Source: Rubellimicrobium aerolatum
GTDB lineage: Bacteria; Pseudomonadota; Alphaproteobacteria; Rhodobacterales; Rhodobacteraceae
Length of the DNA: 64,000 nucleotides
Assembly: GCF_017872975.1 (NCBI RefSeq)
Contig: NZ_JAGGJP010000007.1
Location: forward strand, 62,001 to 126,000
Direction: 5' to 3'
Made by a program: the position numbers and the translations under genes. Below the pieces are notes generated by a model. The model did no database searches, was not told the origin of the DNA, and worked only from the letters and a program-made list of their open reading frames with translations. Position 1 is the first letter of the stretch. Each line of letters starts with the position of its first letter. Shown here piece by piece: positions 8,432-16,509 of this stretch.

Positions 8432-8595
8432 TTCGTCAGGATCAGCTTGCCGGCGCGGGTGATCCGCAGGGTGTAGGTCTGGCCGTCCAGCCGGATCTGG
8501 CCGAGGCCCGAGGGGCCGACGAGGTCGCGGGCGTCGTGGACGGGATCGGAGGGGATGCGCGGGGCGGTGTTGGGGACGAGCGAGAGCGTGGCCAT
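8428..8595 (-). CDS. hemP: hemin uptake protein HemP
   Basis: A 55-residue protein too short for routine ORF calling. The C-terminal half carries the HemP signature GQTYTLRITRAGKLILTK. HemP is a small cytoplasmic protein of haem-uptake loci, shown in some proteobacteria to activate haem-receptor expression. The ATG at 8595 follows CAGGAGG at ideal spacing, and the stop codon overlaps the next start. No hmu/hem transporter lies beside it here, so it is a stand-alone hemP plus the Cys-rich gene. It is expected to be iron-repressed; a sigma70-like promoter lies 68 nt upstream. Confidence 0.9.
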   Translation of the reverse strand: MATLSLVPNTAPRIPSDPVHDARDLVGPSGLGQIRLDGQTYTLRITRAGKLILTK

Positions 8596-8662
8596 CGGGG
8601 GAGCCTCCTGAAGCGCGGAACGGGCGATGGCTGTCCCGACCGGGCCGGGATGGCTGAGGAGG

Positions 8663-8691
8663 ATAGTTGAGTGAAACAGTCAGGATGTCAA
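8663..8691 (-). promoter_or_regulatory. sigma70-type promoter of hemP
   Basis: On the minus strand a perfect -35 box TTGACA (8691-8686) is followed by a 17-nt spacer and the -10-like AACTAT (8668-8663), 68 nt before the hemP ATG. The spacer contains TGACTGTTTCACTC and could hold an iron-regulator site, but no known box can be assigned with certainty. Confidence 0.6.
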
Positions 8692-8758
8692 GCGGGCCCG
8701 AACGGCGTCGGGGGGAGCGTCGGGCGCGACGTCGGGCTGGGGCCGCCGCGCCGGAGCC

Positions 8759-9034
8759 TCACTCGTCCGAGCCAGCCTCGGACTGATTCCAGAGGGCCTC
8801 GAAGTCCTCGGGGGCGATCTCGCGCAGCGCCACGCCGTCGTCGGGGCCGGGCGGCGCGAAGGGGTCGGCCCAGAGGCTGTCCCGCTCCTCGCGCGTGGCC
8901 TCGCGCCAGTCGGTCCAGCCGAGGGCGAAATGCTCGACCAGACGGGTGACGTGGCCCTCCTCGGACACCTCGCAGGCCATCCAGTCGGGTTCGTCGGGGC
9001 GGGGGTCGGTCCAGGTCAGGTGATAGTGGAGCAA
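8759..9034 (-). CDS. DUF6881-like small protein
   Basis: A 91-residue acidic protein. Its first half, HYHLTWTDPRPDEP...EVSEEGHVTRLVEHF, matches the pattern of DUF6881 domains (a W-x-x-x-x-PDEP strand, then an E-x-x-x-x-R-x-V-E-x-F block). Function is unknown. It starts 4 nt after the GntR gene and is the last member of a peptidase-GntR-DUF6881 run on the minus strand. The family match is from memory of the motif and is moderate. Confidence 0.65.
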   Translation of the reverse strand: MLHYHLTWTDPRPDEPDWMACEVSEEGHVTRLVEHFALGWTDWREATREERDSLWADPFAPPGPDDGVALREIAPEDFEALWNQSEAGSDE

Positions 9035-9038
9035 GGTG

Positions 9039-9707
9039 TCATCCTTTCAGCATCCGCAGCCCTTGGGTCACGTCCGTCCGCACGGCGAGGCGGAGGCCGG
9101 GGTCGTCGCCGGCCTTGAGGGCGGCAAGGATCAGGCGGTGGTTGCGGGGCGGCTCGGTGCGTTGCAGGCGCCCGTAGAGGGCGCGCATGGTGGGGCCGAG
9201 CTGGAGCCAGACGGTCTCGGTCAGCGCGAGGATCGCGGGGGACTGGGCGCGCAGGTAGAGCGTGCGGTGGAATTCGAGGTTCATGCGGATGTAGCCGGTG
9301 GCGTCCTGGCGGGCGACCATGCGGCTCACCCCCTCGTTGATGGCCTCCAGGCGCTCGATCAGGGCGAAGTGCGCGCGGGGGAGGGCGCGGGAGGCCAGCT
9401 CGGGTTCGAGCATGGCGCGGAGGGTGGCCAGCTCCTCGATCCGGTCGTTGGAGAGGGCGGGGGTGGAGACGCGGCCGGAGAGGGAGAAGGTCAGCGCCCC
9501 CTCGGCGGCGAGGCGCTGCACGGCCTCGCGCGCGGGGGTCATGGAGACGCCGAACTCCTTGCCGACGCCGCGGAGCGTGAGGGCCTGCCCGGGGGCCACC
9601 TCGCCGTGCATGATGCGGGCGCGGAGGGTGCGGTAGATGCGGTCGTGGACGCAGGCCGCCGTGTCGGGGGCGCGGTCGGCGGTGGGCGGGCGCGGGTCGG
9701 CGGTCAA
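9039..9707 (-). CDS. GntR-family transcriptional regulator (FadR/FCD type)
   Basis: About 222 residues. An N-terminal winged helix-turn-helix (IYRTLRARIMHGEVAPGQALT through SMTPAREAVQRLAAEGAL) is followed by an FCD ligand-binding domain (RAMLEPELASRAL; NLEFHRTLYL). No ATG lies upstream of the HTH. The proposed TTG start at 9707 overlaps the TGA of the peptidase gene in a TTGA junction and gives the usual short N-terminal tail; the internal ATG near 9612 would cut the HTH. FCD regulators respond to small carboxylates or sugar acids. The target is unknown. Confidence 0.8.
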   Translation of the reverse strand: MTADPRPPTADRAPDTAACVHDRIYRTLRARIMHGEVAPGQALTLRGVGKEFGVSMTPAREAVQRLAAEGALTFSLSGRVSTPALSNDRIEELATLRAMLEPELASRALPRAHFALIERLEAINEGVSRMVARQDATGYIRMNLEFHRTLYLRAQSPAILALTETVWLQLGPTMRALYGRLQRTEPPRNHRLILAALKAGDDPGLRLAVRTDVTQGLRMLKG

Positions 9708-10396
9708 GACAGGCGCAGGCGGTGGAGGCCCGCGCCCTCGGCCCGGAGCCAGTCGCGCTGCGCCACCCAGCCGGGGCAGAGGTCGCCGACCAGCGCCCAG
9801 AAGGCGGGGGAATGGTCCATGCGGGCGAGGTGCGCGACCTCGTGGGCGGCGACGTAGTCGAGCACGGCGGGCGGCGCGAGGATCAGCCGCCAGGAGAACA
9901 TCAGGTGCCCGTCCGACGTGCAGGAGCCCCAGCGGGAGCGGGTGTCGCGGAGGGTGAGCCGCGTGTGGCTGCGGCCCAGCGCGCGGGCGTGGCGGTCGCA
10001 GGCGGCGGCGAGGCGGTCGCGCGCCTGCGCCTTGAGGAAGGCGGACAGGCGCGGGGCCACGCGGTCGGGGTCGGGCGGCAGGAGCAGGCGGTCGGAGGCC
10101 AGCGTCGCGTGCCGCACCTCGGCGGGGCAGAGCAGGAGGTCGCGGCCCTCGAAGGGGATGGGCGCGCCGAAGGCGGGGCGGATCAGCGCGGGCGCCTGCG
10201 CCAGATGGTCGCGGAGCCAGCCCTCCCGCTCGCGCAGGAAGGCGAGGCCGTCGCCCAGGCGGGCGCGCAGCGGCAGGGTCAGCGTCACGCGCCCGTCGGT
10301 GCCCGAGATCCGCAGCGACAGCCGCCGCGCGCGGGCCGAGCGGCGCAGGGCGACCGCGACCGGCGGGTCGCCGGGAAGGATATGGTCGTCGTCCAC
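9704..10396 (-). CDS. M48/YgjP-like zinc metallopeptidase (DUF45)
   Basis: A 230-residue SprT/YgjP-type protein with the zinc motif HEVAH followed by the third ligand region DHSPAFW, and the preceding family block RDTRSRWGSCTSDG. It is cytoplasmic, with no signal peptide or membrane span. The GTG at 10396 is chosen because AGGGGG precedes it at 6-8 nt and the family starts close to the VALRRSARARRLSLRI strand; the long open frame upstream is antisense to the next gene. Function in bacteria is poorly defined. The downstream GntR gene overlaps by 4 nt. Confidence 0.85.
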   Translation of the reverse strand: MDDDHILPGDPPVAVALRRSARARRLSLRISGTDGRVTLTLPLRARLGDGLAFLREREGWLRDHLAQAPALIRPAFGAPIPFEGRDLLLCPAEVRHATLASDRLLLPPDPDRVAPRLSAFLKAQARDRLAAACDRHARALGRSHTRLTLRDTRSRWGSCTSDGHLMFSWRLILAPPAVLDYVAAHEVAHLARMDHSPAFWALVGDLCPGWVAQRDWLRAEGAGLHRLRLS

Positions 10397-10526
10397 GTGG
10401 CGCCCCCTGCCGTCCGAAGCCCTTTGACAGCCGGCCCCGACTATGGCAGGGCACCCCGATGCGCTGCAAGTGCGAGGTTGCTCCGGCCCGCCCGGCGCCC
10501 TCCGACGAACCGGAAAGGACCTGACC

Positions 10527-10847
10527 ATGCCCAAGGAAGAATGGGGCAAGAAGCGCATCTGCCCGACCACGGGCAAGCGCTTCTACGACCTGAACCGCTC
10601 GCCCATCGTCAGCCCCTACACGGGCCAGATCGTCAGCATCGAGGTGGGCCGGACGCGCACCATGGTCGCCGACGCCGAGGACGCGCAGACCAAGCGCCTC
10701 AAGGTCGGCGAGGAGGACGATCTGCTGCTCGACGACGACGACGTGGCGGACGACGCGGACGACCTCGGGGACGAGGTGCTGGAGGACGACGAGGACGAGG
10801 AAGTGTCCTTCGAGGACCTCGGCGACGTCGCCGGCGACGACGAGTGA
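10527..10847 (+). CDS. TIGR02300 family (FYDLN acid domain) protein
   Basis: A 106-residue protein with the signature block KRICPTTGKRFYDLNRSPIV near the N-terminus and a strongly acidic C-terminal half of Asp/Glu runs. The family is characteristic of Alphaproteobacteria and has no established role; the CPTTG...FYDLN segment resembles a zinc-ribbon remnant. AAAGGA lies 7 nt before the ATG. The acidic tail is genuine coding sequence of GAC/GAG codons, not a simple repeat. It lies just before tRNA-Ala and appears to be monocistronic. Confidence 0.9.
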   Translation: MPKEEWGKKRICPTTGKRFYDLNRSPIVSPYTGQIVSIEVGRTRTMVADAEDAQTKRLKVGEEDDLLLDDDDVADDADDLGDEVLEDDEDEEVSFEDLGDVAGDDE

Positions 10848-10885
10848 TTGCCGCCGGGGAACGCGGGGGCCTTGTGGAAAGGCCC

Positions 10886-10914
10886 TTGCGCTCCCCACCG
10901 GCGGCCACTAGAGA
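10886..10914 (+). promoter_or_regulatory. probable promoter of tRNA-Ala
   Basis: TTGCGC (10886-10891), a 17-nt spacer, then TAGAGA (10909-10914), ending 39 nt before the tRNA. It directly follows a small hairpin (GGGCCTT-gtgga-AAGGCCC, 10867-10885) that may end the preceding gene. Confidence 0.45.
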
Positions 10915-10953
10915 GCGTCACGTCGGTGCCACCCAGGCCCGGCGACACGGTAA

Positions 10954-11029
<76 letters not shown>

Positions 11030-11053
11030 AACCTTCTGATCGACCGATCCGAC

Positions 11054-11075
11054 AGGCCCCGCGAGGGGCCTTTTT
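11054..11075 (+). terminator. Rho-independent terminator of tRNA-Ala
   Basis: A perfect 7-bp stem AGGCCCC-GCGA-GGGGCCT is followed by a run of T residues, 25 nt after the tRNA CCA end. Confidence 0.85.
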
Positions 11076-11178
11076 CGTTGGTCCGGGGCGCGTCGCGGGC
11101 TGCCGTCGGGGCACCCGGCGGGCGCGGAACGGCGCCCGGCGCGGGACGTTTCCCCCCTCGCGAGGGAGGATCGGGCGG

Positions 11179-11565
11179 ATGCCGGACGACTACATCAGAC
11201 TCCGGCTGCAAGGGCGCCGCATCCTCGTGGTCGAGGACGACTACCTCCAGGCGGAGGAGATGCGCGTGGCGCTCGGGGCGCTGCGAGCGACGGTGATCGG
11301 GCCGGTTCCCAGCGTCGAGGAGGCCCTGGACCGGCTGGCGGCCGAGGATCCGCCCGACGCCGCCGTCCTGGATGTCCGGCTGGGCCGGGGCCCCGTGTTC
11401 CCGCTGGTGGACGTGCTGCGGCGGGCGGGCGTGCCGGTGGTCTTCGCCTCGGCCTCGCCGCACTGGAGCCTGCCCGAGCCCTACGAGGACCTGCCGCATT
11501 GCGAGAAGCCTCTCGACATGGGCGAGCTGCTGCTGGCGCTGGCCGGGGTCGCCCGGGCGCGCTGA
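11179..11565 (+). CDS. single-domain response regulator
   Basis: A 128-residue stand-alone receiver domain. The acidic pocket is D20/D21 (ILVVEDDY), the phospho-acceptor is D65 (AVLDVRLG) and the conserved lysine is K110 (CEKPLD). There is no output domain, so it presumably passes a signal by protein contact or acts as a phosphate sink. Its histidine kinase is not in the window. The ATG at 11179 has GAGGGAGGA upstream; the longer upstream frame runs back through the tRNA and is not real. Confidence 0.88.
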   Translation: MPDDYIRLRLQGRRILVVEDDYLQAEEMRVALGALRATVIGPVPSVEEALDRLAAEDPPDAAVLDVRLGRGPVFPLVDVLRRAGVPVVFASASPHWSLPEPYEDLPHCEKPLDMGELLLALAGVARAR

Positions 11566-11572
11566 GACTGGG

Positions 11573-12307
11573 CTAGCGGGCGACCGAGGGCGTGGGGCCG
11601 CGACGGCGGCGCTCGGATTCCGCCTCGGCGGCTTCGAGGAGGCGTCCGAAGTCCTCGGTGCCGATGTTGGCGCTCTGGTTCAGGCGGTGGAGGAGGGCGG
11701 AGAGGTCCTCGGGCTGGAGGCCCAGCCGGTGCGCGGGGTCGCGGTGGGGCTGGCGGAACGGGTAGTGCCGCCCGGTGAGACGGTTGAACAGCATGGCGAG
11801 CCCGACCAGCGCCACGGTGTCGAGCAGCACGGGCGCGAGGACGAAGCGGTAGCCGAGCTCGGTCACGGTCGGCGCGGCGAGGACGGTGGCGAGCGCGACC
11901 GCGCCGCCGGGCGGGTGCATGGCGCGGACGGCGGCCATGCCGGCGATGGCCCAGAACACCGCGAGCCCCGCCGCGATGGCCTGGGGCGGGCCGATCAGCA
12001 CCACGGTCACGGCCACGAAGGCCGAGACGGTGTTGCCGACCACCGCCGACCAGGGCTGCGCGAGCGGCGAGTTCGGCGCGGCGAAGAGCAGGAAGGCCGT
12101 GGCGCCCAGGGGGGCGATCAGGATGAGGCCCTCGGAGGCGCCGGCGCGGCCGCCCAGCGCCACCATCGCCCCGCAGGCGAGGAGCGCGAGGCCGGCGCCG
12201 AGGGCGGCGCGGAAGGGTTCCCCGCCCGAGGGGCGCGGCATCGCGGGGCCGAGGGCGCGGAGGGCGCGGCGGAGGCGGACCTTTCGGCGCTTGGCGGGGA
12301 GCGGCAT
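11573..12307 (-). CDS. HPP family integral membrane protein
   Basis: A 244-residue protein with a basic N-terminus, about four to five hydrophobic helices between residues 30 and 170 and the family hallmark MHPPGGA (about residue 130). HPP proteins are poorly characterised; some plant and cyanobacterial members transport nitrite. A soluble C-terminal tail of about 60 residues follows (DLSALLHRLNQSANIGTEDF). It converges with the response regulator, leaving 7 nt between the stop codons. Confidence 0.85.
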   Translation of the reverse strand: MPLPAKRRKVRLRRALRALGPAMPRPSGGEPFRAALGAGLALLACGAMVALGGRAGASEGLILIAPLGATAFLLFAAPNSPLAQPWSAVVGNTVSAFVAVTVVLIGPPQAIAAGLAVFWAIAGMAAVRAMHPPGGAVALATVLAAPTVTELGYRFVLAPVLLDTVALVGLAMLFNRLTGRHYPFRQPHRDPAHRLGLQPEDLSALLHRLNQSANIGTEDFGRLLEAAEAESERRRRGPTPSVAR

Positions 12308-12492
12308 GGAGGCTTTCCGTGGGGCGGAACCGGGGACACGTCCTTAGCGGCTTGGCGGCCGGGGTTCCAGCCCTCCGGCCTTGGTCCCCGGCGCGGCGGC
12401 TCGTCGCGATGGGACTTGGCGGCGGCCCGGCGGTGCTGCCATAACCGGGAGCGAGCAGGGGCAACCTGCCACCCCAAGGAAGGAATTTCGCG

Positions 12493-12867
12493 ATGAAGAC
12501 CGCCAAGGAATATCTGGACGAGGCCAACCGGGAGGTGCCTCGCGTCCCCGTCGAGGAAGCGATGACGCGGCACGCCGGGGGCGGGGCGCTGTTCATCGAC
12601 GTGCGCGATTCGGCGGCCATCGCCAAGACGGGCACCATCGCCGGGGCGGCGCGGGTGCCGCGCGGCTTCCTGGAGTTCGCGGCGGACGAGAGCGGGCAAT
12701 ACCACAACCCGGTGCTGAGGAAGGACGCGGAGATCTACCTCGTCTGCGGCGCGGGCGGGCAGGCGGCTCTGGCGGGCAAGACGCTGAAGGAGATGGGGTT
12801 CGGGAAGGTCCACAACATCGGCGGGATCGGCGACTGGAAGGCCGCCGGCGGGCCGATGGAGGACTGA
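12493..12867 (+). CDS. rhodanese-like sulfurtransferase
   Basis: A 124-residue single rhodanese domain: GALFIDVRDS (about 31-40), the GTIAGAARVPRGFLEF substrate loop, and active-site C85 in YLVCGAGGQAALAGKTL, where the usual arginine of CxxGxR is replaced. C85 would carry a persulfide in sulfur transfer. AAGGAAGGAATT precedes the ATG. No signal peptide, so cytoplasmic. It stands alone between convergent and repeat-bounded neighbours, and its sulfur donor or acceptor is unknown. Confidence 0.85.
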   Translation: MKTAKEYLDEANREVPRVPVEEAMTRHAGGGALFIDVRDSAAIAKTGTIAGAARVPRGFLEFAADESGQYHNPVLRKDAEIYLVCGAGGQAALAGKTLKEMGFGKVHNIGGIGDWKAAGGPMED

Positions 12868-12991
12868 CGAAAGGTCGCGGGGCGGCGCGCTTTGCTGCCC
12901 CTTGGCGTGGGCGCGGCCCTTGGCTAACAGGCCGCGCGAGCCAAGCCGGCGGGACGCGCCTCCCGCCCTTCGAGGACAGGACCGAACGCGC

Positions 12992-13156
12992 ATGGATTTC
13001 CTGACCTACGACCCCGCCTTGCCCGAGCTGCCGCTGCTGCGGGGGCTGCGGCTGGCCGGCGACGGGGGCGAGCCGCCCCCGCCGCGCATCGACTGGGCGG
13101 CGCTGGTGATCCGGCTGGCGCAGGTGGTGGCGGAGCGCGACGCGCCGAAGGCGTAG
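12992..13156 (+). CDS. small hypothetical protein (54 aa)
   Basis: A short frame MDFLTYDPALPELPLLRGLRLAG... rich in Leu and Pro with an amphipathic end (WAALVIRLAQVVAERD). Codon third positions are G/C-rich as in real genes here, and it begins after GGACAGGACC. Its stop codon is the TAG inside GCGTAGGGCGGG, the edge of a GTAG-type repeat. There is no recognised family and existence is uncertain. Confidence 0.4.
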   Translation: MDFLTYDPALPELPLLRGLRLAGDGGEPPPPRIDWAALVIRLAQVVAERDAPKA

Positions 13157-13197
13157 GGCGGGGCGGTCGTCGGGCAGCGCTTGTGACGGGGCGCGCG

Positions 13198-13298
13198 TGG
13201 TGGGGTGGGATCCCACCCTACGGGGCTTGGAGCCGGAGATGGCGGGCTGAAGCCCGCCCTACAACGACCTGACCCGTAGGGCGGGCTTCAGCCCGCCA
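13198..13298. repeat. GTAG-type REP cluster 2 (three palindromes)
   Basis: Three palindromes: GTGGGGTGGGATCCCACCC then TACG (13198-13221), ATGGCGGGCTGAAGCCCGCC then CTAC (13239-13262), and the inverse GTAGGGCGGGCTTCAGCCC onward (13276-13298). They lie between the 54-aa gene and the ramB-like gene. Two stem types occur in one cluster, as in cluster 1. Confidence 0.75.
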
Positions 13299-13335
13299 GC
13301 CATGTTCCCCCATGAGGCGGTCGGGACCGTGGCCC

Positions 13336-14757
13336 TCAGCGCCCGAACGGCGACACGCCGCGCGTCGATTCGGACAGGTCGAGGCCGCCGAGGAGCGGGG
13401 GGGCGGCGCGGCTGGGGCAGTTGGCGCGCTCGCAGAGGCGGCAGTTCACGCCGATGCCGGTGGGGCGCATCTCCTTGAGGCCGCGCGCGTAGACGAGCTG
13501 GGGGGCGAACCGCTCCTCGCAGCCCAGGCCCACGGCGAAGGCGGCCTCGGGCTCGCCCCAGGGGGCGGAGAGGCGGCGGACGGTGCGGGCGAGGGAGAAC
13601 CAGCGCTTGCCGTCCGGCATCTCGATCAATTGCGTGAGGATGCGGCCGGGGTGGCGGAACACGTCGTGGACGTTCCAGCGCGGGCAGGTGCCGCCGAAGC
13701 GCGAGAAGGGGAAGGCCCCGGAGGAGAAGCGCTTGGACACGTTCCCGGCGTTGTCCACGCGGACCATGAAGAAGGGCACGCCGCGCGCCTGCGGGCGCGA
13801 GAGGGTGGTGAGGCGGTGGGCCACCTGCTCGAAGCTCGCGCCGAAGCGGGCGCCCAGCATCTCGGCGTCGTAGCCGAGCGACTGGGCGGCGGCGAGGAAG
13901 CGGCCGTAGGGCATCATCAGCGCGGCGGCGAAGTAGTTGGCCAGCGTGATCCGCCCGAGGCGGCGGGCCTGCGGGTCGCGGAGGTCGGAGGCGGCGAGGA
14001 GGGCGTCGAGGATGTCGCCAGCCTCCAGCAGGCCGATCTGGTAGGCGGCCTGGAAGGCGCGGCCGGCGGGTTCGACCAGTTCCGAGATCATCAGCTTGCG
14101 GCGGTGGCGGTCGTAGTGGCGCAAGGTCACGCCCATCTCGGCGTGGGTCTGGACCTGCACGCGGATGCCGTGACGGGCGCGCAGGCGCAGGATCAGGGCG
14201 TGGAGGAGGTCGCCCTCGACCTGGCCGAGTTCGGCGGAGAGGGATTCGGCGGCGTCCTCCAGCGCGGGGAAATGGTTGTCGTGGTGCTGGAGGAAGGCGC
14301 GCACCTGCTCCACGGCGTCGATGGCGGGGGGGCCTCCGCGTTCGGCCTCGGAGCGTTCGCCGGCGTGGGCGGAGCCGAGCTCGGCCGCGCCCGCGTAGGC
14401 GGCGTGGAGGCGCTTGAGGGCCTGGAGGAGGGTGGGGGCCTGTTCGAGCGCGGCCTTGACCTCGGCGCGGGGGACCTGAAGGGGGGCGAGGAGGGGGTCG
14501 GCCAAGACCTCCTCGATCTCGGCGGCGCCCTGGCCGTCCTCGGCCCCGGCGAAGTCGCGGGCGTCGATGGCGTAGGTCTCGGACAGGCGGATGAGGAGCT
14601 GGGCGGTGAGGGGGCGCTGGTTGCGTTCGACAAGGTTCAGGTAGCTGACGGAGATGCCCAGTTCCGCGGCCATGGCGCTTTGCGAGAGGCCCAGCGTGGC
14701 GCGGAGGCGGCGGAGCTGCGCGCCGGCCATGATCTTGCGGCGGGTCTGCGCGTCCAT
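13336..14757 (-). CDS. ScfR/RamB-like regulator (XRE HTH, short-chain acyl-CoA type)
   Basis: A 473-residue protein. An XRE helix-turn-helix occupies about residues 10-70 ([24 protein letters not shown]). An ImmA/IrrE-like middle follows, and the C-terminal domain carries a cysteine cluster ([15 protein letters not shown]). This architecture is that of the RamB/PccR/MccR family, which controls acetate, propionate and glyoxylate-bypass genes in response to acyl-CoA status. It is divergent from aceA with a 152-bp shared control region. In Paracoccus a RamB protein activates isocitrate lyase, so the same role here is a well-founded inference. Confidence 0.85.
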   Translation of the reverse strand: MDAQTRRKIMAGAQLRRLRATLGLSQSAMAAELGISVSYLNLVERNQRPLTAQLLIRLSETYAIDARDFAGAEDGQGAAEIEEVLADPLLAPLQVPRAEVKAALEQAPTLLQALKRLHAAYAGAAELGSAHAGERSEAERGGPPAIDAVEQVRAFLQHHDNHFPALEDAAESLSAELGQVEGDLLHALILRLRARHGIRVQVQTHAEMGVTLRHYDRHRRKLMISELVEPAGRAFQAAYQIGLLEAGDILDALLAASDLRDPQARRLGRITLANYFAAALMMPYGRFLAAAQSLGYDAEMLGARFGASFEQVAHRLTTLSRPQARGVPFFMVRVDNAGNVSKRFSSGAFPFSRFGGTCPRWNVHDVFRHPGRILTQLIEMPDGKRWFSLARTVRRLSAPWGEPEAAFAVGLGCEERFAPQLVYARGLKEMRPTGIGVNCRLCERANCPSRAAPPLLGGLDLSESTRGVSPFGR

Positions 14758-14785
14758 GGGCGGGCTCCTGTCACAAGAGATACAG

Positions 14786-14819
14786 ATTTACAATTTACAT
14801 CTTGTATGGATTTTACAAG
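14786..14819. promoter_or_regulatory. putative RamB-like operator between the regulator and aceA
   Basis: In an A/T-rich island of an otherwise very GC-rich region, two tandem ATTTACA copies (14786-14792, 14793-14799) are followed by the inverted repeat CTTGTA-n7-TACAAG (14801-14819). The position, 29 nt upstream of the regulator start and about 90 nt upstream of the aceA start, fits an operator serving both genes. Confidence 0.5.
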
Positions 14820-14909
14820 TCATCCTTTGGGAGGGTCTGTCCGTCTTGTCCGAATGCTGCGGTGCCGCAACATGGTATCCAGACAACAGCACAGACGGGA
14901 CCGACCCCC

Positions 14910-16196
14910 ATGACCGAACTGACCTTCCAGGACCTCGTCCCGCACGCCCCCGAGGGGCGCTTCGACGGGATCAACCGGCCTTATTCGCCCGAGGACGTCG
15001 CCAAGCTGCGTGGCTCTCTCACCATCCAGCACACGCTGGCCGAGCGGGGGGCGAACCGGCTGTGGAAGGATCTGCACGAGCAGCCCTTCCTGAACGCGCT
15101 GGGGGCCGTGACCGGCAACCAGGCGATGCAGCAGGTCCGCGCGGGCCTGAAGGCGATCTACCTTTCGGGCTGGCAGGTGGCGGCGGACGCGAACACCGCC
15201 GGCGCGATGTATCCCGACCAGTCGCTTTATCCCGCGAACGCCGCGCCGGAGCTGTGCCGGCGGATCAACCGGACGCTGCGGCGGGCCGACGAGATCGAGG
15301 CCAGCGAAGGCAACGTCACCCGCGACTGGTACGTGCCGATCGTCGCGGATGCCGAGGCCGGGTTCGGCGGGCCGCTGAACAGCTTCGAGATCATGAAGGC
15401 CTTCATCGAGGCCGGCGCGGCGGGGGTCCACTTCGAGGACCAGCTCGCGTCCGAGAAGAAATGCGGGCACCTGGGCGGCAAGGTCCTGATCCCGACGGCG
15501 GCGCACGAGCGGAACCTTGTCGCGGCGCGGCTGGCGGCGGACGTGATGGGGGTGCCGACGATCACCGTGGCGCGGACGGACGCGGAGTCGGCGCAGCTCA
15601 TCACCTCGGACGTGGACGAGCGGGACCATCCGTTCATCGACCGCGAGAACCGGACGCCGGAAGGCTTCTATCGGCTGAAGGCGGGGACGGGCCTCGACCA
15701 CTGCATCGCGCGGGGGCTGGCCTATGCCGAGATCGCCGACCTGCTGTGGTGGGAGACCTCGCATCCCGACCTCGACGACGCGCGGAAGTTCGCGGAGGCG
15801 GTGCACGCCAGGTATCCGGGCAAGCTGCTGGCCTACAACTGCTCGCCCAGCTTCAATTGGAAGGCGAAGCTGGACGACGAAACGATCAAGAAGTTCCAGC
15901 GCGAGCTGGGCGCCATGGGCTACAAGTTCCAGTTCGTGACATTGGCGGGGTTCCACTCGCTGAACCTGTCGATGTTCGAGCTGGCGGACGGCTACCGCGA
16001 CCGGGGCATGGACGCCTATTCGGAGCTCCAGCAGCGCGAGTTCGCGGCGACCGAGCGGGGCTTCACCGCCGTGCGCCACCAGCGCGAGGTCGGGACCGGC
16101 TACTTCGACCAGGTCGCCACCACCATCAGCCAAGGCCAATCCTCCACCACCGCCATGGGCGAGTCCACCGAGACCGCCCAGTTCACCCACGCCTGA
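14910..16196 (+). CDS. aceA: isocitrate lyase
   Basis: A 428-residue isocitrate lyase, first enzyme of the glyoxylate bypass (isocitrate to glyoxylate plus succinate). The catalytic motif KKCGH is at residues 183-187 with C185, preceded by the metal-site region DAEAGFGG. The C-terminus, [15 protein letters not shown], is typical. The ATG at 14910 gives the family N-terminus; a frame open back to 14802 would run through the operator. The start has only a weak GGGA ribosome-binding site. Malate synthase is not in the window. Control by the divergent RamB-like protein is likely. Confidence 0.96.
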   Translation: MTELTFQDLVPHAPEGRFDGINRPYSPEDVAKLRGSLTIQHTLAERGANRLWKDLHEQPFLNALGAVTGNQAMQQVRAGLKAIYLSGWQVAADANTAGAMYPDQSLYPANAAPELCRRINRTLRRADEIEASEGNVTRDWYVPIVADAEAGFGGPLNSFEIMKAFIEAGAAGVHFEDQLASEKKCGHLGGKVLIPTAAHERNLVAARLAADVMGVPTITVARTDAESAQLITSDVDERDHPFIDRENRTPEGFYRLKAGTGLDHCIARGLAYAEIADLLWWETSHPDLDDARKFAEAVHARYPGKLLAYNCSPSFNWKAKLDDETIKKFQRELGAMGYKFQFVTLAGFHSLNLSMFELADGYRDRGMDAYSELQQREFAATERGFTAVRHQREVGTGYFDQVATTISQGQSSTTAMGESTETAQFTHA

Positions 16197-16217
16197 CCGA
16201 GAAAGGGAGGCCCTACG

Positions 16218-16445
16218 ATGTACGACATGACCCCCGACGCGATGGACCAAGACACCATGACCCTGTCCGAGCGCCAGACCGCCGCCATCGAGGCGGTGGC
16301 GGACCAGATCACCCGCCTGAACGCGGCGGTCCGCGAGTCGGTGGACTCCGGGATGTCGGTGGAGCTGCAACGGTCCGAGCGCTACCACTGCGGCGGCGGC
16401 TGCTGGGGCGACATGATGAAGCCCGTCATCGTGAAGTGCGTCTGA
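16218..16445 (+). CDS. small Cys-tailed protein co-transcribed with aceA
   Basis: A 75-residue protein of unknown family. Residues 15-50 form a predicted amphipathic helix (LSERQTAAIEAVADQITRLN), and the last 20 residues are different in kind: HCGGGCWGDMMKPVIVKCV, with three cysteines at the very C-terminus. A good ribosome-binding site (AAAGGGAGG) lies 21 nt after the aceA stop, and a terminator follows, so it is the second gene of the aceA transcript. A metal or Fe-S ligand or redox role is possible; nothing is established. Confidence 0.65.
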   Translation: MYDMTPDAMDQDTMTLSERQTAAIEAVADQITRLNAAVRESVDSGMSVELQRSERYHCGGGCWGDMMKPVIVKCV

Positions 16446-16473
16446 CGGGCGCGAGAGGGCGGAACGAGTGAGC

Positions 16474-16495
16474 GGGGGGCCTGATGGCCCCCCTT
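16474..16495 (+). terminator. terminator of the aceA transcript
   Basis: A perfect 8-bp stem GGGGGGCC-TGAT-GGCCCCCC ends in TT, 28 nt after the small gene. It lies between convergent transcripts and could serve both. Confidence 0.75.
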
Positions 16496-16509
16496 GTTCG
16501 TTGGGGGCG

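Noticed and set aside
10423-10450. TTGACA at 10423 as promoter of the TIGR02300 gene
   Set aside because: The nearest -10-like hexamer (TATGGC) is only 12 nt away and nothing convincing lies at 16-18 nt.
10700-10846. Apparent simple repeat of GAC/GAG codons, possible tandem repeat or CRISPR-like tract
   Set aside because: It is the acidic tail of the TIGR02300 protein, with irregular unit length and no spacers.
9039-10898. 619-codon frame fusing the GntR regulator to upstream sequence
   Set aside because: The upstream part is out-of-frame shadow of the M48-like peptidase. The HTH begins just after the TTGA junction at 9707.
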